Assembly: GCA_003427395.1 (NCBI GenBank)
Contig: BFEA01000516.1
Coordinates: forward strand, 1,028,711-1,051,567
Direction of reading: 5' to 3'
Length of the DNA: 22,857 nt
Origin: Chara braunii
Taxonomy: Eukaryota; Streptophyta; Charophyceae; Charales; Characeae
Part shown: one piece after another, positions 1 through 9,620 of the stretch
How the letters are laid out: every line of letters begins with the position of its first letter
How positions within the stretch are numbered: position 1 is the stretch's first letter
Translations under genes and position numbers: made by a program
The notes under the pieces: generated by a model
Database searches by the model: none
Seen by the model: only the letters and a program-made list of their open reading frames with translations
What the model was told of the DNA's origin: nothing

Positions 1-1375
1 GGGGGTGTGGGGGGAAGCGTTTGAGTTGGGGTTTGGGAAGTTGAGGATGGTCTGACGAGAGCGGCTTCGTTGGACGATGTCTGATGTGGTGTGGTGTTTT
101 CGTTTGTTGGTGGTTTGTGTGGGAGGAAGAAGTGTTTTTGGTGCTGTGGGGATGAGGGTGTTGGCAAATTTTTCGGCAAAGGGCATCGTGGAATAAGGAT
201 TTCTAGAGATGAGTTGTTCGACAGTGAGGTGGGGGTTGGCAGCAAGAAGGTGGGTGAGATTCATCATGTGGCGGCGCATGTATAGGAATGTAACCTGTAG
301 TTTGACGGGTTTCTTCCATTCCTTCTGGAGTTTGTCAGTCAGCTCGACTATATGCATTCTGTCCGAAGGGACATCCGCTTCAAACAGATCGAGACTAGCA
401 ATGTAGAACCACAACATGTGGTCGAACCATGTGATCGACCCATTGTTTGTGGGGCAAGAACATTTCAGGAAAGGGCGACCGGAATAGATGTCACGGGTCG
501 GCTTTTGAAAGGTCTTTTGCTGCAGCACTGGATGACACTTTCCACATTTGCTGGGATCAAAGGGCCCGAGCACAGGAAAGTTGGCATCATAGCTGGCTTT
601 GTTCATGGGGTATGCAAGGGCGGCTCTGGCGGCATCCGCCCTGCATTCATTAAGATCATCGACACTGAGTTGTGCGAGTGCAGTGTAGGCTTGGATTGTG
701 ATTGGTGCACAGTGGTTGAAGGAATCAAGGTGCCATAGTTTGTTATCTAAGGTGCTGTTGTGGTTCTCAATCCATCTGGCGGTTTGGAGAGGGAGGAAGG
801 GGGCATCAGGGGACATCTTATAAGTGTTGTTCTTTCGGGGGGTGGGGGTGGGGGTGGGGGTGATGGCCTGTTGTTGCCTCTGCGCCATTCTCCTGATGTA
901 CCATTCTCTCTCCGCTTGGGTGACATTGATCTCATCAAACATTTTTAGCTTGTTGGCGTCAGTGTCAGCCGTTGTTGAGATCTCTCCTGAGACAGTGAGG
1001 TGAGAGGAGTTGAAGCCGTGAAGATCAAGGATGGTCTTCTCAGTCTTTTGCAACTATCTTGTCCATGTCCCGATTCTGAACTGTGGCCTGCTGGAGGATT
1101 TGACGAAGGTCCTTGGCATATGTCTGTATGGCGTGCTCCACCTTCTCAATGGGGGACTTCCATTTGGCAGCGAGAACAGCCCAGTCCGAGAATAGAAGGT
1201 TCTCAATGAGAAAGGGTGCCTGCGAATTGGTGGCTTCGTGCACCATACGAAGGATGGTCTCTGGAAGCGCAAGCATTGCAATCTGGGCATGGACACTAGG
1301 TGGCGAGAGGTGCATGAAGGTCGCAGCATTTGCAGTGAGCTTGCTATGCCAGCCTTGATTGTTGTCAGCCTCATC
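1..1375 (-). CDS. Exon of unidentified protein with GRF-type zinc-finger-like motif; partial, one frameshift
   Basis: Two minus-strand frames join to make one long coding exon. The first is open from 1393 to a TGA at 1040-1042; the second is open from 1053 to base 1 without a stop (351 codons) and leaves the window. They overlap by a few bases at an A-run (T-run 1046-1049 on +); one A fewer would fuse them, giving more than 455 codons. The second frame holds a Thr-Pro repeat (838-862), then two Cys four residues apart (codons 544-546 and 535-537), a G-R-P-F motif (480-469), Cys-Ser-Cys (462-454) and a W-F-D (429-421). This spacing resembles a GRF zinc finger, a nucleic-acid-binding fold. The remainder is helical-looking, with a basic Arg/Lys/Ser-rich stretch near the edge. 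No enzyme motif is visible. The exon begins after an AG at 1376-1377 (see the splice site). The product is not recognised; it could be a host gene or a domesticated/transposon-derived protein. The frameshift may be a pseudogene lesion or an assembly error. Confidence 0.62.
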
Positions 1376-1415
1376 CTGCATGAACGGGAACGATTATTGG
1401 TTATAATGGTTAGTA
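1376..1415 (-). other. 3' splice site with consensus branch point
   Basis: Reading the minus strand, TACTAAC (1415-1409) is followed 34 nt later by CAG at 1378-1376, with a T/C-leaning stretch between them, and then the open frame starts with GAT. Seven-base branch-point consensus, spacing and acceptor all fit a spliceosomal 3' splice site. The frame entered is phase 0. The only ATG near the start of this frame (1379-1381) lies inside the acceptor itself, so splicing is a better explanation than a translation start there. Confidence 0.6.
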
Positions 1416-2177
1416 GGCGACGGGGAGCAGAGAGAATTATATGGGTTTGAGTGGTTTTGGGAGTTGAGCAAATGATTTTGGTCTCATGGGCATCGTGGGA
1501 AGATCAATTATCAAATCACTAGCAGCTTTTATAGAAAAAAAACAGAAACGGAGAGGCAGGGGGGCATAGAGCAGGGGGGGAGTGCTTACCGGCGGGGGGG
1601 GGGGCTCGGGGGGGCGGGGGACACACTAAGGGTTAATAGGGAGGGATGAGGTGGGAGAGATGGGGGGGGGGGGGGGGGAAAGATCACATTTTGCTGATGT
1701 AGTTTAAAGAGGCGGTGTGGTAGGAGTAACCTAATCAATTCATGATTACTCTGCATGTTTATGTACTGTCTGATCAGATGTTGATGGAGTGGGAAGGAAG
1801 TACTAAGTAGTAAGAACACTTGTAATACAGCATGGTTAAACAGTAGCCAGTTGGTCCTCAGTTGAGCAAGGTTCAACAGATCAGGCCCAATCCGGTCTGG
1901 CTCTGACTTCTTAATTGATTAATTATACACGGATTAGCTCAAGCGCCGCATGATTAGATACTGCCTATGAGAGGTCGCTTCAAGCAGAATTATGAGTCGA
2001 GGGTCATACACAAGCGTGAGCAACAGTGATCCACTAGCTTCTGCTTACGAGTCAACAATAATGGTTGTGTTACGATCCTGGTCATTTCCCAAGTGCAAAT
2101 TCACAATGAAAGACAATGCCACCCAATTGCGAAAGAAATGAAAGCACTTGCAAAGAGATAAAGACCAGAGGAGAGTT
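1416..2177. other. Non-coding stretch with G-tracts
   Basis: No supportable gene. On the plus strand 1557-1678 is dominated by G-tracts, including 17 consecutive G at 1662-1678. Short minus-strand reading frames here are proline-rich translations of those tracts. If the flanking minus-strand exons belong to one gene, this is intron and the tracts are read as poly-C in the transcript. Confidence 0.6.
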
Positions 2178-2189
2178 AAAGAAGAAGAA

Positions 2190-2262
<73 letters not shown>
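2178..2262. repeat. (GAA)n microsatellite
   Basis: About 28 GAA/AAG triplets with one GAG interruption near 2211. The 60-110 residue frames over it on both strands (poly-Lys, poly-Phe, poly-Ser) are translations of the repeat, not genes. Confidence 0.95.
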
Positions 2263-2264
<2 letters not shown>

Positions 2265-2450
2265 CACCAGCAAGACCAATGATAATTCCCCCTTCTCTCT
2301 CCACCTTCCTCCTTCCTCCTCCTATTCACCAATCTTATTCTTCTCTCAATAATAATAATAACAATGAATGGATGAACCAGAATCAATGTCCGAAATTCCC
2401 CCTTACTGCTGACTCAACTCACAAGAACAACAACAAGAAGAAAGTCCACC

Positions 2451-2690
2451 ATGGCCATGGCTTCCCTCCTTCATCCTCCTCTCTCATGCATAGGCCATGG
2501 CGGATTACCGGGAGGCAGCTATGATGCTGCGCTGATGTCCCAAGACAACCCAAAGCAGCTATGCCGCTGCTTGACTTGGTCCGCTATGCCTGACTCTGCC
2601 TTGAGCTGCTCTGGTGCAGCGCTACCCCAACTGGGGCCTTCCAGATGCAGCGCCCAACAAGGTGATGAAGACGGTGTCCACCATAGCCAG
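2451..2690 (+). CDS. Possible first exon of an unknown protein
   Basis: An ATG at 2451 sits in a strong plant-like start context (CACCATGGC) and opens a frame that reaches a perfect donor, CAG|GTAAGT, at 2688-2696. That would give an 80-codon exon in a pyrimidine-rich neighbourhood that could be 5' leader. The predicted peptide is Ala/Ser/Leu-rich with no recognised domain; an organelle-targeting leader is conceivable. The frame stays open past the donor to 2915. No matching downstream exon was found, and the composition is close to that of neighbouring non-coding DNA, so this may be chance. Confidence 0.18.
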
Positions 2691-2696
2691 GTAAGT

Positions 2697-3280
2697 GCCC
2701 TACCACTCCTACCATGCCCCCTTCTTCCTCCTCCTCAAGCTGGGGTGCTCGCCATAGCCAGGCTGAGCCCCAGTGGACCTTCACCTCCAAGCAGCGCTGC
2801 TTCAGTCCAGCGCTGCGCTCCAGCAGCATGTCGCCAATCCTTGCACACCGCAAATGAGGAAGAGCCTTCTGCTCTTCCTGAAGATATAGTGGCCTACCGG
2901 CCTCCTGGGCGGTGACTTTCCAGGCCAAGCGGCCTCCCAGGCAACCGGTACCTCCTCCCTTTTGGAGGGAAACATCATTGCAGGCTCTGTTATTGTCCGC
3001 ACAGGCTCTAGACCCGGGCTACTTGGACTGGTACCGGCCTACCCCCGACCTACTGCTACTGGACCTCTAAAAATGCCAACTTTTTGTCTTCTTCTGCTCG
3101 ACCTACCTGCTACTTGAGTGTTTTCCCCAGCTGCTCTAAGTGCCGTGGGCCTATCTCCCGCTACCGGCGTGTTTTACCCCCCTGCAACCCTCCAGAGTCA
3201 CGGCCACAGGTAAGTACCGGCCNGGTGGGCCTTGCAACCAACAAGTACCCTTGCGGGTCAAACACCCACATACCCCACCG
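2697..3280. other. Non-coding stretch with repeated TACCGGCC motifs and a second donor-like site
   Basis: No gene recognised. A motif close to TACCGGCC recurs at about 2896, 3031, 3163 and 3215. A second perfect CAG|GTAAGT lies at 3207-3215, 519 bases after the first. A single undetermined base (N) is at 3223. Minus-strand frames here (2584-2928) have no family signature. Confidence 0.45.
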
Positions 3281-3373
3281 GCAAGCACTCAGACAGGCAT
3301 GCACGCACACACACACAACCAGCAAGCACTCAGACAGGCATGCAACCAGCAGGCACGCACACACACAGACTTG
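3281..3373. repeat. 23-bp direct repeat embedded in CA-rich DNA
   Basis: The 23 bases at 3281-3303 recur exactly at 3322-3344 (41-bp spacing), separated and followed by short (CA)n tracts. This looks like a local duplication mediated by the CA tracts. Overlapping His/Thr- and Cys/Val-rich frames are artefacts of the CA repeat. Confidence 0.85.
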
Positions 3374-4339
3374 GAACCACAGCAGAATGCGGGAATCACA
3401 ACAAGGCATCCATTCCAGTGGCAAATCCCAGAAATCGGCAGTGTTCTCAGTCTGTGTTTTTGGCGGGTCATTACAGTTGCATGTACGAACAGGGCTTTGC
3501 TGCATATAGACGCTATCAGTTTCGTATGTTTAAGATATTATCCTCAAAGGAGTATGATCTGGTAGTTTGAAGATATCGGAAAAACCTAATTTAATTAGCA
3601 AAGAGTTGTAATCACGACCTATTGATTACTCGTTGACCAAAGCCCTTTAATAATGGATGGACCGGAGCGACATGAAGTGTTGAATTACGTCATGCTCATT
3701 AAAAGCAGACAGCCCGAAAACCAGCGTATTTTTGCAGGCAATGTTTCAAAACCACATTACAAACGCTCCACGCTTACACAATCAAGAGCATCATCAACGA
3801 CGCAAACAGCCCACGGGCTTTCAAGGGGAGATGAATCTCTCAATCCCAGTCGTGAATGTCGATAGCGCAAATGGGTTGTAAAAACCACTAAACGGAGGGG
3901 CTCACAAGAGGCAATAAGGCCAAAGGCAGCCTGGGTCAATCAATAGAGTCATACATCCTAGTGCATCCACATACGACACAGGCATGTTGCAGCTCCTAGC
4001 GGAGGCTTCCCTACCCGACAGTAATTTTTCCATGATGCACGGGCTGGCCCTTATTACACCCCGCTCCCGATCCAACCCCACTCGCGCCTCACCCCCCATC
4101 CATCCTCCGCCCATTTCGCCTGTCTGAGCTTTATGACAATCAATCATAATGTCATGTTGAACTTATTCGCTGTTTAGCGCGTGTGCATTTGCTCGCTATA
4201 ATGCTCCTCCTCGTCTTCCCTCCTCCTATCCTCCCTTCTCCCTCTTCTCGCACTTGCTATGTCCTTCGCCATGTAACCATCTTCTGCGCCTTATAATTGT
4301 TCGGCCCCCATTCTACATTTACTTCTTCCCTTAACTATG
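3374..4339. other. Non-coding stretch without recognisable features
   Basis: Only short frames (at most 81 codons) with no family signature occur. Pyrimidine-rich sequence begins around 4200 and leads into the dispersed repeat block that follows. Confidence 0.5.
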
Positions 4340-4765
4340 GTCACCTGCCGTAGTCCTGCCATCGACAGTCTTCGTCATGCCACACTAGTTTCCTCGTGTG
4401 GCTACGCCCTGACTGACCTTCCTCATCCGGGCCATTCCCGTTACTATTACCCTTTTTCTAATTAATATGAGCTGTTGTAGTTACCTTACCAAGGTCATTC
4501 CCGTAGTTACTATTTTCGATAATCTTGGTCATCTTCGCCTTCTCTTATTTCCCCATCATCACCTTCCTTTATTTCCGTCATGATGGCGTTTCCGCTTTCC
4601 TACCCTTATACCTGTCAATATCAAGTTCCTTCCATCAAGATCTGTTTTCCACCAGGATTATAATCATCCCTGATATTATCACTTCTGGTTATTCAGGCTA
4701 TTTTAATATTTTCACATGTCGGCTATCGTCATCTCCCCTTACCACATGTTATCATCTGGTGGTCA
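4340..4765. repeat. Dispersed repeat, block A copy 1
   Basis: This pyrimidine-rich segment aligns by eye with 7640-8010. Shared landmarks in the same order include TGCCATCGACAG/TGCTGTCGGCAG-like, CATTCCCGTTACTATTAC/CGTTCCCGCTATTACAAC-like, CGCTTTCCTACCCTT and a TCGTCATC..CCTTA..TATCAT run. Divergence is large (perhaps a third of positions), so the copies are old. No coding capacity or termini were recognised, so the class is unknown. Confidence 0.65.
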
Positions 4766-4859
4766 TCTTGAAATTGCCAAGGGGTGGTGAATCCTTTCCA
4801 ATACATAAGTCAGTATCTGCTCATTTATGCATGCGTACAATGTATTTCTAATTCTACAA

Positions 4860-5077
4860 GTGTTTTTTTTAACTTTGTTGTAGTATGTATGCGCGAATGA
4901 ATTTGCCTGACCAATTATGGAAGGGACAATGAGTAGGTGATGAGCACGAGTGTCGAGGTACATGTATTGCAAAATTACAGATACACACACATGCACACAC
5001 AAAAACACACACACGGACACATGCACTGTGATGCACATGCAGACAGACACACACACAGACATACACACACACATACA
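4860..5077. repeat. Dispersed repeat, block B copy 1, with interrupted (CA)n
   Basis: The 28 bases at 4918-4945 are identical to 6308-6335, and similarity continues (GTCGAG-TACATG) until both copies enter a CA microsatellite, here about 4981-5077 and heavily interrupted. Upstream, both copies share a T-run and a TATGTATG-like stretch. The Cys/Val and His/Thr frames across the CA tract are not genes. Confidence 0.8.
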
Positions 5078-5203
5078 AACACCAGAGACATGAATGAAAG
5101 GGAGAGAGATCTTTCGCGGACGAATTATCAGCGGGAGGACTGGAAAGATGTCATAGTGGCTGTGTTATGGATTGTGGCGAGGCCAAGTGGAAGGGGTCGG
5201 AGA

Positions 5204-5278
5204 GTGGCTGGGTATGGGGAGAAGGACGGTGGCTGGTTATGGGGAGAGGGAGGGTGGCTGGTTATGGGGAAGGGGGGG
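5204..5278. repeat. 25-bp minisatellite, three copies
   Basis: Units begin at 5204, 5229 and 5254 with GTGGCTGG-TATGGGGA, giving an exact 25-bp period with a few substitutions, and end in a run of nine or more G. Confidence 0.85.
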
Positions 5279-5899
5279 GGGAACGGGAGAGTCAACGCAT
5301 TGCTGTATACAAATGATAGTAAGTTAATGGTGCAGGATAATGGTAATGATCTTAGTGCCTACGCATCAAATGGCCATCATTGGTAAGAATGCTAGCATAT
5401 GGCCAGATAGCTTCAAGAGTATGATTAGTAAGTAGAGGCGGATGGACAGGGATTGGTGAGGGGTGATATGTTAGGTGGAGGTGGGATGAGGGTGTGAGGG
5501 GATAGTGATGGGGGGAGAGGGGTAGAGCTAGAGATAGAGAGAGAGGGAGGAGGAGCAGGGGGAGAGAGGAGGGGGAGAGGGGGAGCGAGAGGGTGGGGAA
5601 AGGTTTATCTACGATACATCACATGCACAAAAGATAAGATATATGGCAAGGTTATCGTTTTTTGGGGGGGGGGCGACGGAGAGCAGCCGATGGGTAGGGT
5701 TTTCTTTGCCTTAGTTATTTCTATTATTTAATTCTTTCTTTTTCCCATAATCCCTTGGAGGAACAGCCGATGGGAAATGACGAATGGCCAGAACTTGAAT
5801 ATAACGGAGCGCGATAACAGTGTTAGTTCGTGCAAAGGAGATGAGCGCAAAGCATGAAAAAGGCAGGCATAGCAGTGTAGAAGTGTACAAGTCTGTGTA

Positions 5900-5901
<2 letters not shown>
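5279..5901. other. Non-coding, purine-rich stretch
   Basis: No gene is visible. 5481-5601 is almost pure GGGAGA-type purine sequence. CAGCCGATGGG occurs twice, at about 5684 and 5764. The region ends at the GA microsatellite. Confidence 0.5.

Positions 5902-5953
<52 letters not shown>
5902..5953. repeat. (AG)n microsatellite
   Basis: Twenty-six uninterrupted AG dinucleotides. The Ser/Leu frame on the minus strand is the repeat translated. Confidence 0.97.
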
Positions 5954-5956
<3 letters not shown>

Positions 5957-6029
5957 GGAAGGACTGTGCTCCGTTATCCATTACACCATCCTTCAGAACA
6001 TGGGGGATGATACAGCTTCTTAAAACAGT

Positions 6030-6170
6030 CTGGTGGGGTGGATAGGCCGAATGAAAGGAAGTAGGGTTATCCGAGCCGTGTGAGTATTTCATCATCCCAT
6101 CGAAGGGACATTTGAGATAGCCTCAATCTTTCAAGGTTCGCAGCTACGTGGTCTTGGTACGTAATCTTTG
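6030..6170. repeat. Dispersed repeat, block C copy 1
   Basis: This matches 8285-8500 in order: GGGTTATCCGAGCC-TGTGAGTATT, CATCGAAGGGACAT-TGAG-TAGCC, then a CTACGTGGTCTTGGTAC stretch whose counterpart at about 8490 is GTACGTGGTCCTTGGTCC. The second pair is separated by about 100 extra bases in the other copy. Confidence 0.7.
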
Positions 6171-6239
6171 CAAAAAACCTTCGAGGAATCGGGCAGAGCA
6201 TCATTTGTGATGCATAAATCTGTATGTATGTGTACAGTA

Positions 6240-6412
6240 TTTTTTTTTTAAATCCTACAGGTCCCTATTATAATACGTATGGGAAGGTGAACTTGTTTGG
6301 CTGCATGTGGAAGGGACAATGAGTAGGTGATGAGCCCAGATGTCGAGCTACATGGTGTTGTAGAATCACACACACACGCACACATACGCACAGACACACA
6401 CACACACACGCA

Positions 6413-6470
<58 letters not shown>
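6240..6470. repeat. Dispersed repeat, block B copy 2, with long (CA)n
   Basis: Second copy of the block at 4860-5077. Its CA tract (6367-6470) is longer and purer at the end, with about 25 uninterrupted CA units before 6470. The same flank carrying a short interrupted array in one copy and a long array in the other shows expansion after the copies separated. Confidence 0.85.
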
Positions 6471-6474
<4 letters not shown>

Positions 6475-6496
6475 TAGATCATTAGAATCTTTTATA

Positions 6497-6834
6497 TCCC
6501 CTCCCCCCAAAAAAAGGGGGGCTCTTCTATTTGATACACTGACTATCTTCTTAAAAATAAGAAAACCTATTATACCTATTTACTAATAACTAATTTTGCA
6601 TAACAAATAAAAATTAAAAATTAAAAAATAATAAATAATAAATAATTAAAATAAAAAAATAATAAGTTATAACGTTTTCAAAATAAATTTAAAACAAAAT
6701 CACTCCTCAAAAAATTACGAAATATTAATTATAAAGTATAACAGAAATATAATACCACCTAAACTTGCTAACAATTAATTACTAAATCAAAAAATAACCA
6801 AGTACAGAATCCTACCCCCCGAAAAAAAAGGGGC
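6497..6834. other. AT-rich island bounded by two similar C6-A7-G hairpins
   Basis: At about 6505 there is a C-run, a run of A, then a G-run, able to form a short hairpin. At about 6816 almost the same block recurs (C6, G, A8, G4) in the same orientation. Between them, roughly 6540-6810 is overwhelmingly A/T and very poor in G on the plus strand, unlike everything around it. No frame of note exists. It might be an organelle-derived fragment or a small mobile unit; neither is established. Confidence 0.55.
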
Positions 6835-7639
6835 CTATCCACGCGTAACACATACACAATAACCAACAACAGTTCTTGGGCGGGGGTTTAGGGGTTTGCG
6901 TACGCGATGTGACGCTAGTACTGTGCCAGGGGTGAGCGTTGTGCGGGGGATACGTATGCAGTAGTCGCTTCGAAGCGCAGTGTATGTCATGTTTTTTCGT
7001 AGCTTCCAAGTTTTTGTCTTTGTTTTGTTTTGTTTGTAGTGTCGTCTCGTTTTTACGTTATGGCGGAATTTGGATCGTAGTGACAATGAAGATTTGTCGT
7101 GGGGTGATGGAAGCGTTTCGTTCGGTGTCGTATGTGACCCGTCACGTCTCTCTGTTTGTCGTTATGGGTTGTGTTGCCTTCGTTTTTGGTTAGGTACAGT
7201 GCTTCCGTGTTTGTTTTTTTGTAATGTTTTTTTATATATATATATAACGTTTTTTTTTATAAAAAGACCAGAACTTTTTTTTACGTGGAATGCAAACAAA
7301 GGGGAGGCCACTCTCTTCTGTCCAGTATCCTATTATGAGTCCCATAACCGTGGGGTTATGTGAGATCAGGTTTCTATTTTAACGTATTGCGTTTAGCACC
7401 AGGGGTATGTGCCATTTGTTTCTATAGTGAGCAGAAAGTCGAGCAGATAGACATCGGGAGATTTGTCAGATGTGCGATCTAAGTGGGTGGACTGATGGGA
7501 TAGGATGGGGGTGGGTGATGCAGATGTGGTGGGCAATAAGGAGATAGAACAGAGGTGCTGGGTAAGATATCTTTTGGCCGGGTTATGAAGAAGCCGGGGG
7601 GAGAGGGAGGGAACGGGGAATATTCAGTTCCATTATTGT
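6835..7639. other. Non-coding stretch, G/T-rich, with small palindromes
   Basis: No gene recognised; the two open frames (6939-7193 and 7070-7363) lack family signatures. A perfect 12-bp palindrome lies at 6966-6977, an alternating TA tract at about 7230-7246, and a 7-bp stem / 4-nt loop hairpin at 7343-7360. Confidence 0.45.
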
Positions 7640-8010
7640 AACCTTCTGTCCCAGTTCTGCTGTCGGCAGTTTTTGCCATATGACGTTAGTTTGGCGACGC
7701 CTCAACAGACTTCCCCTTATCCAGACCGTTCCCGCTATTACAACCTTATTTTTAATCATATCAGCTGCTGTGATTACCTTATTTAGCTGATTTCCATTAT
7801 AACTATCTTCAGCCGTTTCCGCCATTTTCGCCTGCCCTTATTCCCGCCTTCAGCCATTAATGCTTTCCTACCCTTCTCCCCGTCATTATCAGGATCATTC
7901 CTCAATTATGATCTTGTTGCCTTGGGCATGATTATGGTCATCCCCTGCATTATTACTTTCGACCATCTTCACTATTTATCTTTTCCGCATATCCGTCGTC
8001 ATCACCTCGC
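7640..8010. repeat. Dispersed repeat, block A copy 2
   Basis: This is the second copy of the pyrimidine-rich block at 4340-4765, in the same orientation and landmark order. It is followed about 280 bases later by a copy of block C. Confidence 0.65.
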
Positions 8011-8284
8011 CTTATCATCTTTGCCATTATCCAGTAGGGGGTTACTACACTCATAATGGACTTAATGATTGTTCATCATCCATAGTAATCTTAAGCTGAG
8101 TCATTTTTTACCGTAATTATGACCTAGGTAGTTATTTTTAAACTGCCACGGGGTAAAGCCACAGCCAGTAAGTGGAGGGTTAATAGCCTGTCCGGTTTAA
8201 GCGGATCATTGAGGGGGCGGACCGATTACACGGACAGGAAAGGAAAGCCCAAATTACTACAGGCAGTCCGCAGGGTGAAGATTG

Positions 8285-8510
8285 ATTCGACTAAAAAGGG
8301 AAAGCAGGGTCATCCGAGCCCTGTGAGTATTCCAGCATGCTCATCGAAGGGGCATCTGAGGTAGCCATCACCTTTTAGGCTGGTTGGTAATTGCTCCCCT
8401 TGTCCCGTTTCGCGACTGTATACATCATTCCCCCCTTACCTTGCTGCTCGCTGCACTTCACATTATTGATCTGCCATATCTAATCTATGCGTACGTGGTC
8501 CTTGGTCCCC
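8285..8510. repeat. Dispersed repeat, block C copy 2
   Basis: Counterpart of 6030-6170, with GGGTCATCCGAGCCCTGTGAGTATT at the left and the TACGTGGTC-TTGGT landmark at the right. Because A precedes C here while C precedes B at 6030-6470, the full family order appears to be A-C-B. Confidence 0.68.
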
Positions 8511-9093
8511 GTGTTGAAGGGCAAAGTGGGTGTAGATTATGGACATTATGTTTGAAGTAGGAAACTTTGAGGTAGCGCTTCTAGGGTTAAGGCCAGAACT
8601 AGTAAAAAAGGAAGGGGGGGGAAGAAAGTATCAGGATCATGAGAGGGAGATGGGTAAGGCAAAGCAAGTCCGTAGTTAGTGGGTGGGAATTGTGTGTGGG
8701 ATGTGTTTTGTCCAAGGAGGGGATCTACGTGAGGGTGGGAGGAGAGGAAGAGGATTCGGGGTAGAAGAGGTTGAGGACGAAAATAAAGGCTCGTAGTTTT
8801 CATCGCTATGCTTGTTAACTTAAGAAAATAAGCCCTCGCGGTGAAACCAATTTGAAGGCTGCAGTTGTTCAGAACGTAGTGGGAATGAAGCATTTTTCCT
8901 GTAAAGAGATATTTTTTCAGCATAGATTTTTATGTATGTCCGCTCCAGGACTTGGGTCAAGTAGCAGGATCGGGTAAGTACTTATGAGAAGCTAAGGGCT
9001 TAGTTTTCGGCCAAGACTGAGGTAGTGTTTCGATGGAGTAAATTCCTTAGAGTGTATGGAGGTTTGGTAGGGCAAGTGCATGTTGTAGAAGGC
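8511..9093. other. Non-coding stretch
   Basis: No supportable gene. A 125-codon minus-strand frame (8546-8923) has no recognisable domain and a composition matching its surroundings. Confidence 0.4.
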
Positions 9094-9197
9094 GTGTATT
9101 TCAGGGAGCAGATGAAGGGGTAGAAGTGAGCCAGAACATTGGAGAGTGTATTTGAGCGAGCAGATGAAGAGGTAGAAGCGTGCCGGAACATTGGAGG
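9094..9197. repeat. 52-bp imperfect tandem duplication
   Basis: 9094-9145 and 9146-9197 align without gaps, sharing GTGTATTT, GCAGATGAAG, GGTAGAAG and GAACATTGGAG, with about six mismatches. Unit length is not a multiple of three. Confidence 0.88.
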
Positions 9198-9569
9198 AGG
9201 TGATGGTGAGGGCATGCAACAGGAAGTGCAAGAGAGAGAGGCATAGGCCTATTTGAAGCACGAAAGGAGGTTACGCTTGTCACGAGTTAAGGTTGGATGG
9301 ATACGTGAGATCAGCAGGTGGAGTCGACCCCTGCATTGCGTAGAGGACGGCCGTCCATTTGTGTGTGTTACGAAGCACTATGACAAAGCAACCCGAAACG
9401 ATACGGGAATCTCCATTTGATCCACTGACCTGTACTCATATATAAGCTGTAACTTCTTATCTTCGCCAACATGTGCCTCATACCAGCAGTTCCTGCAGAC
9501 AAGGTCATGGTAAATCATGCCAATAGGAAGAGAGCGAGAGGGGAAGAAGTTAACGAACTTGAAGGGAGG

Positions 9570-9572
<3 letters not shown>

Positions 9573-9616
<44 letters not shown>
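9573..9616. repeat. (GA)n microsatellite
   Basis: About 22 uninterrupted GA units. The Arg/Glu and Ser/Leu frames crossing it are artefacts. Confidence 0.97.

Positions 9617-9620
<4 letters not shown>

Noticed and set aside
2045-2386. Poly-Ser, poly-Phe and poly-Lys frames
   Set aside because: Translations of the GAA microsatellite in three frames.
3281-6470. CRISPR-like spaced repeats in the CA-rich regions
   Set aside because: Repeats are microsatellite and local duplications without regular unique spacers, in a eukaryotic context.
6885-6900. Telomere-like GGTTTAGGGGTTT
   Set aside because: Fewer than two imperfect units in an interior region; probably chance.
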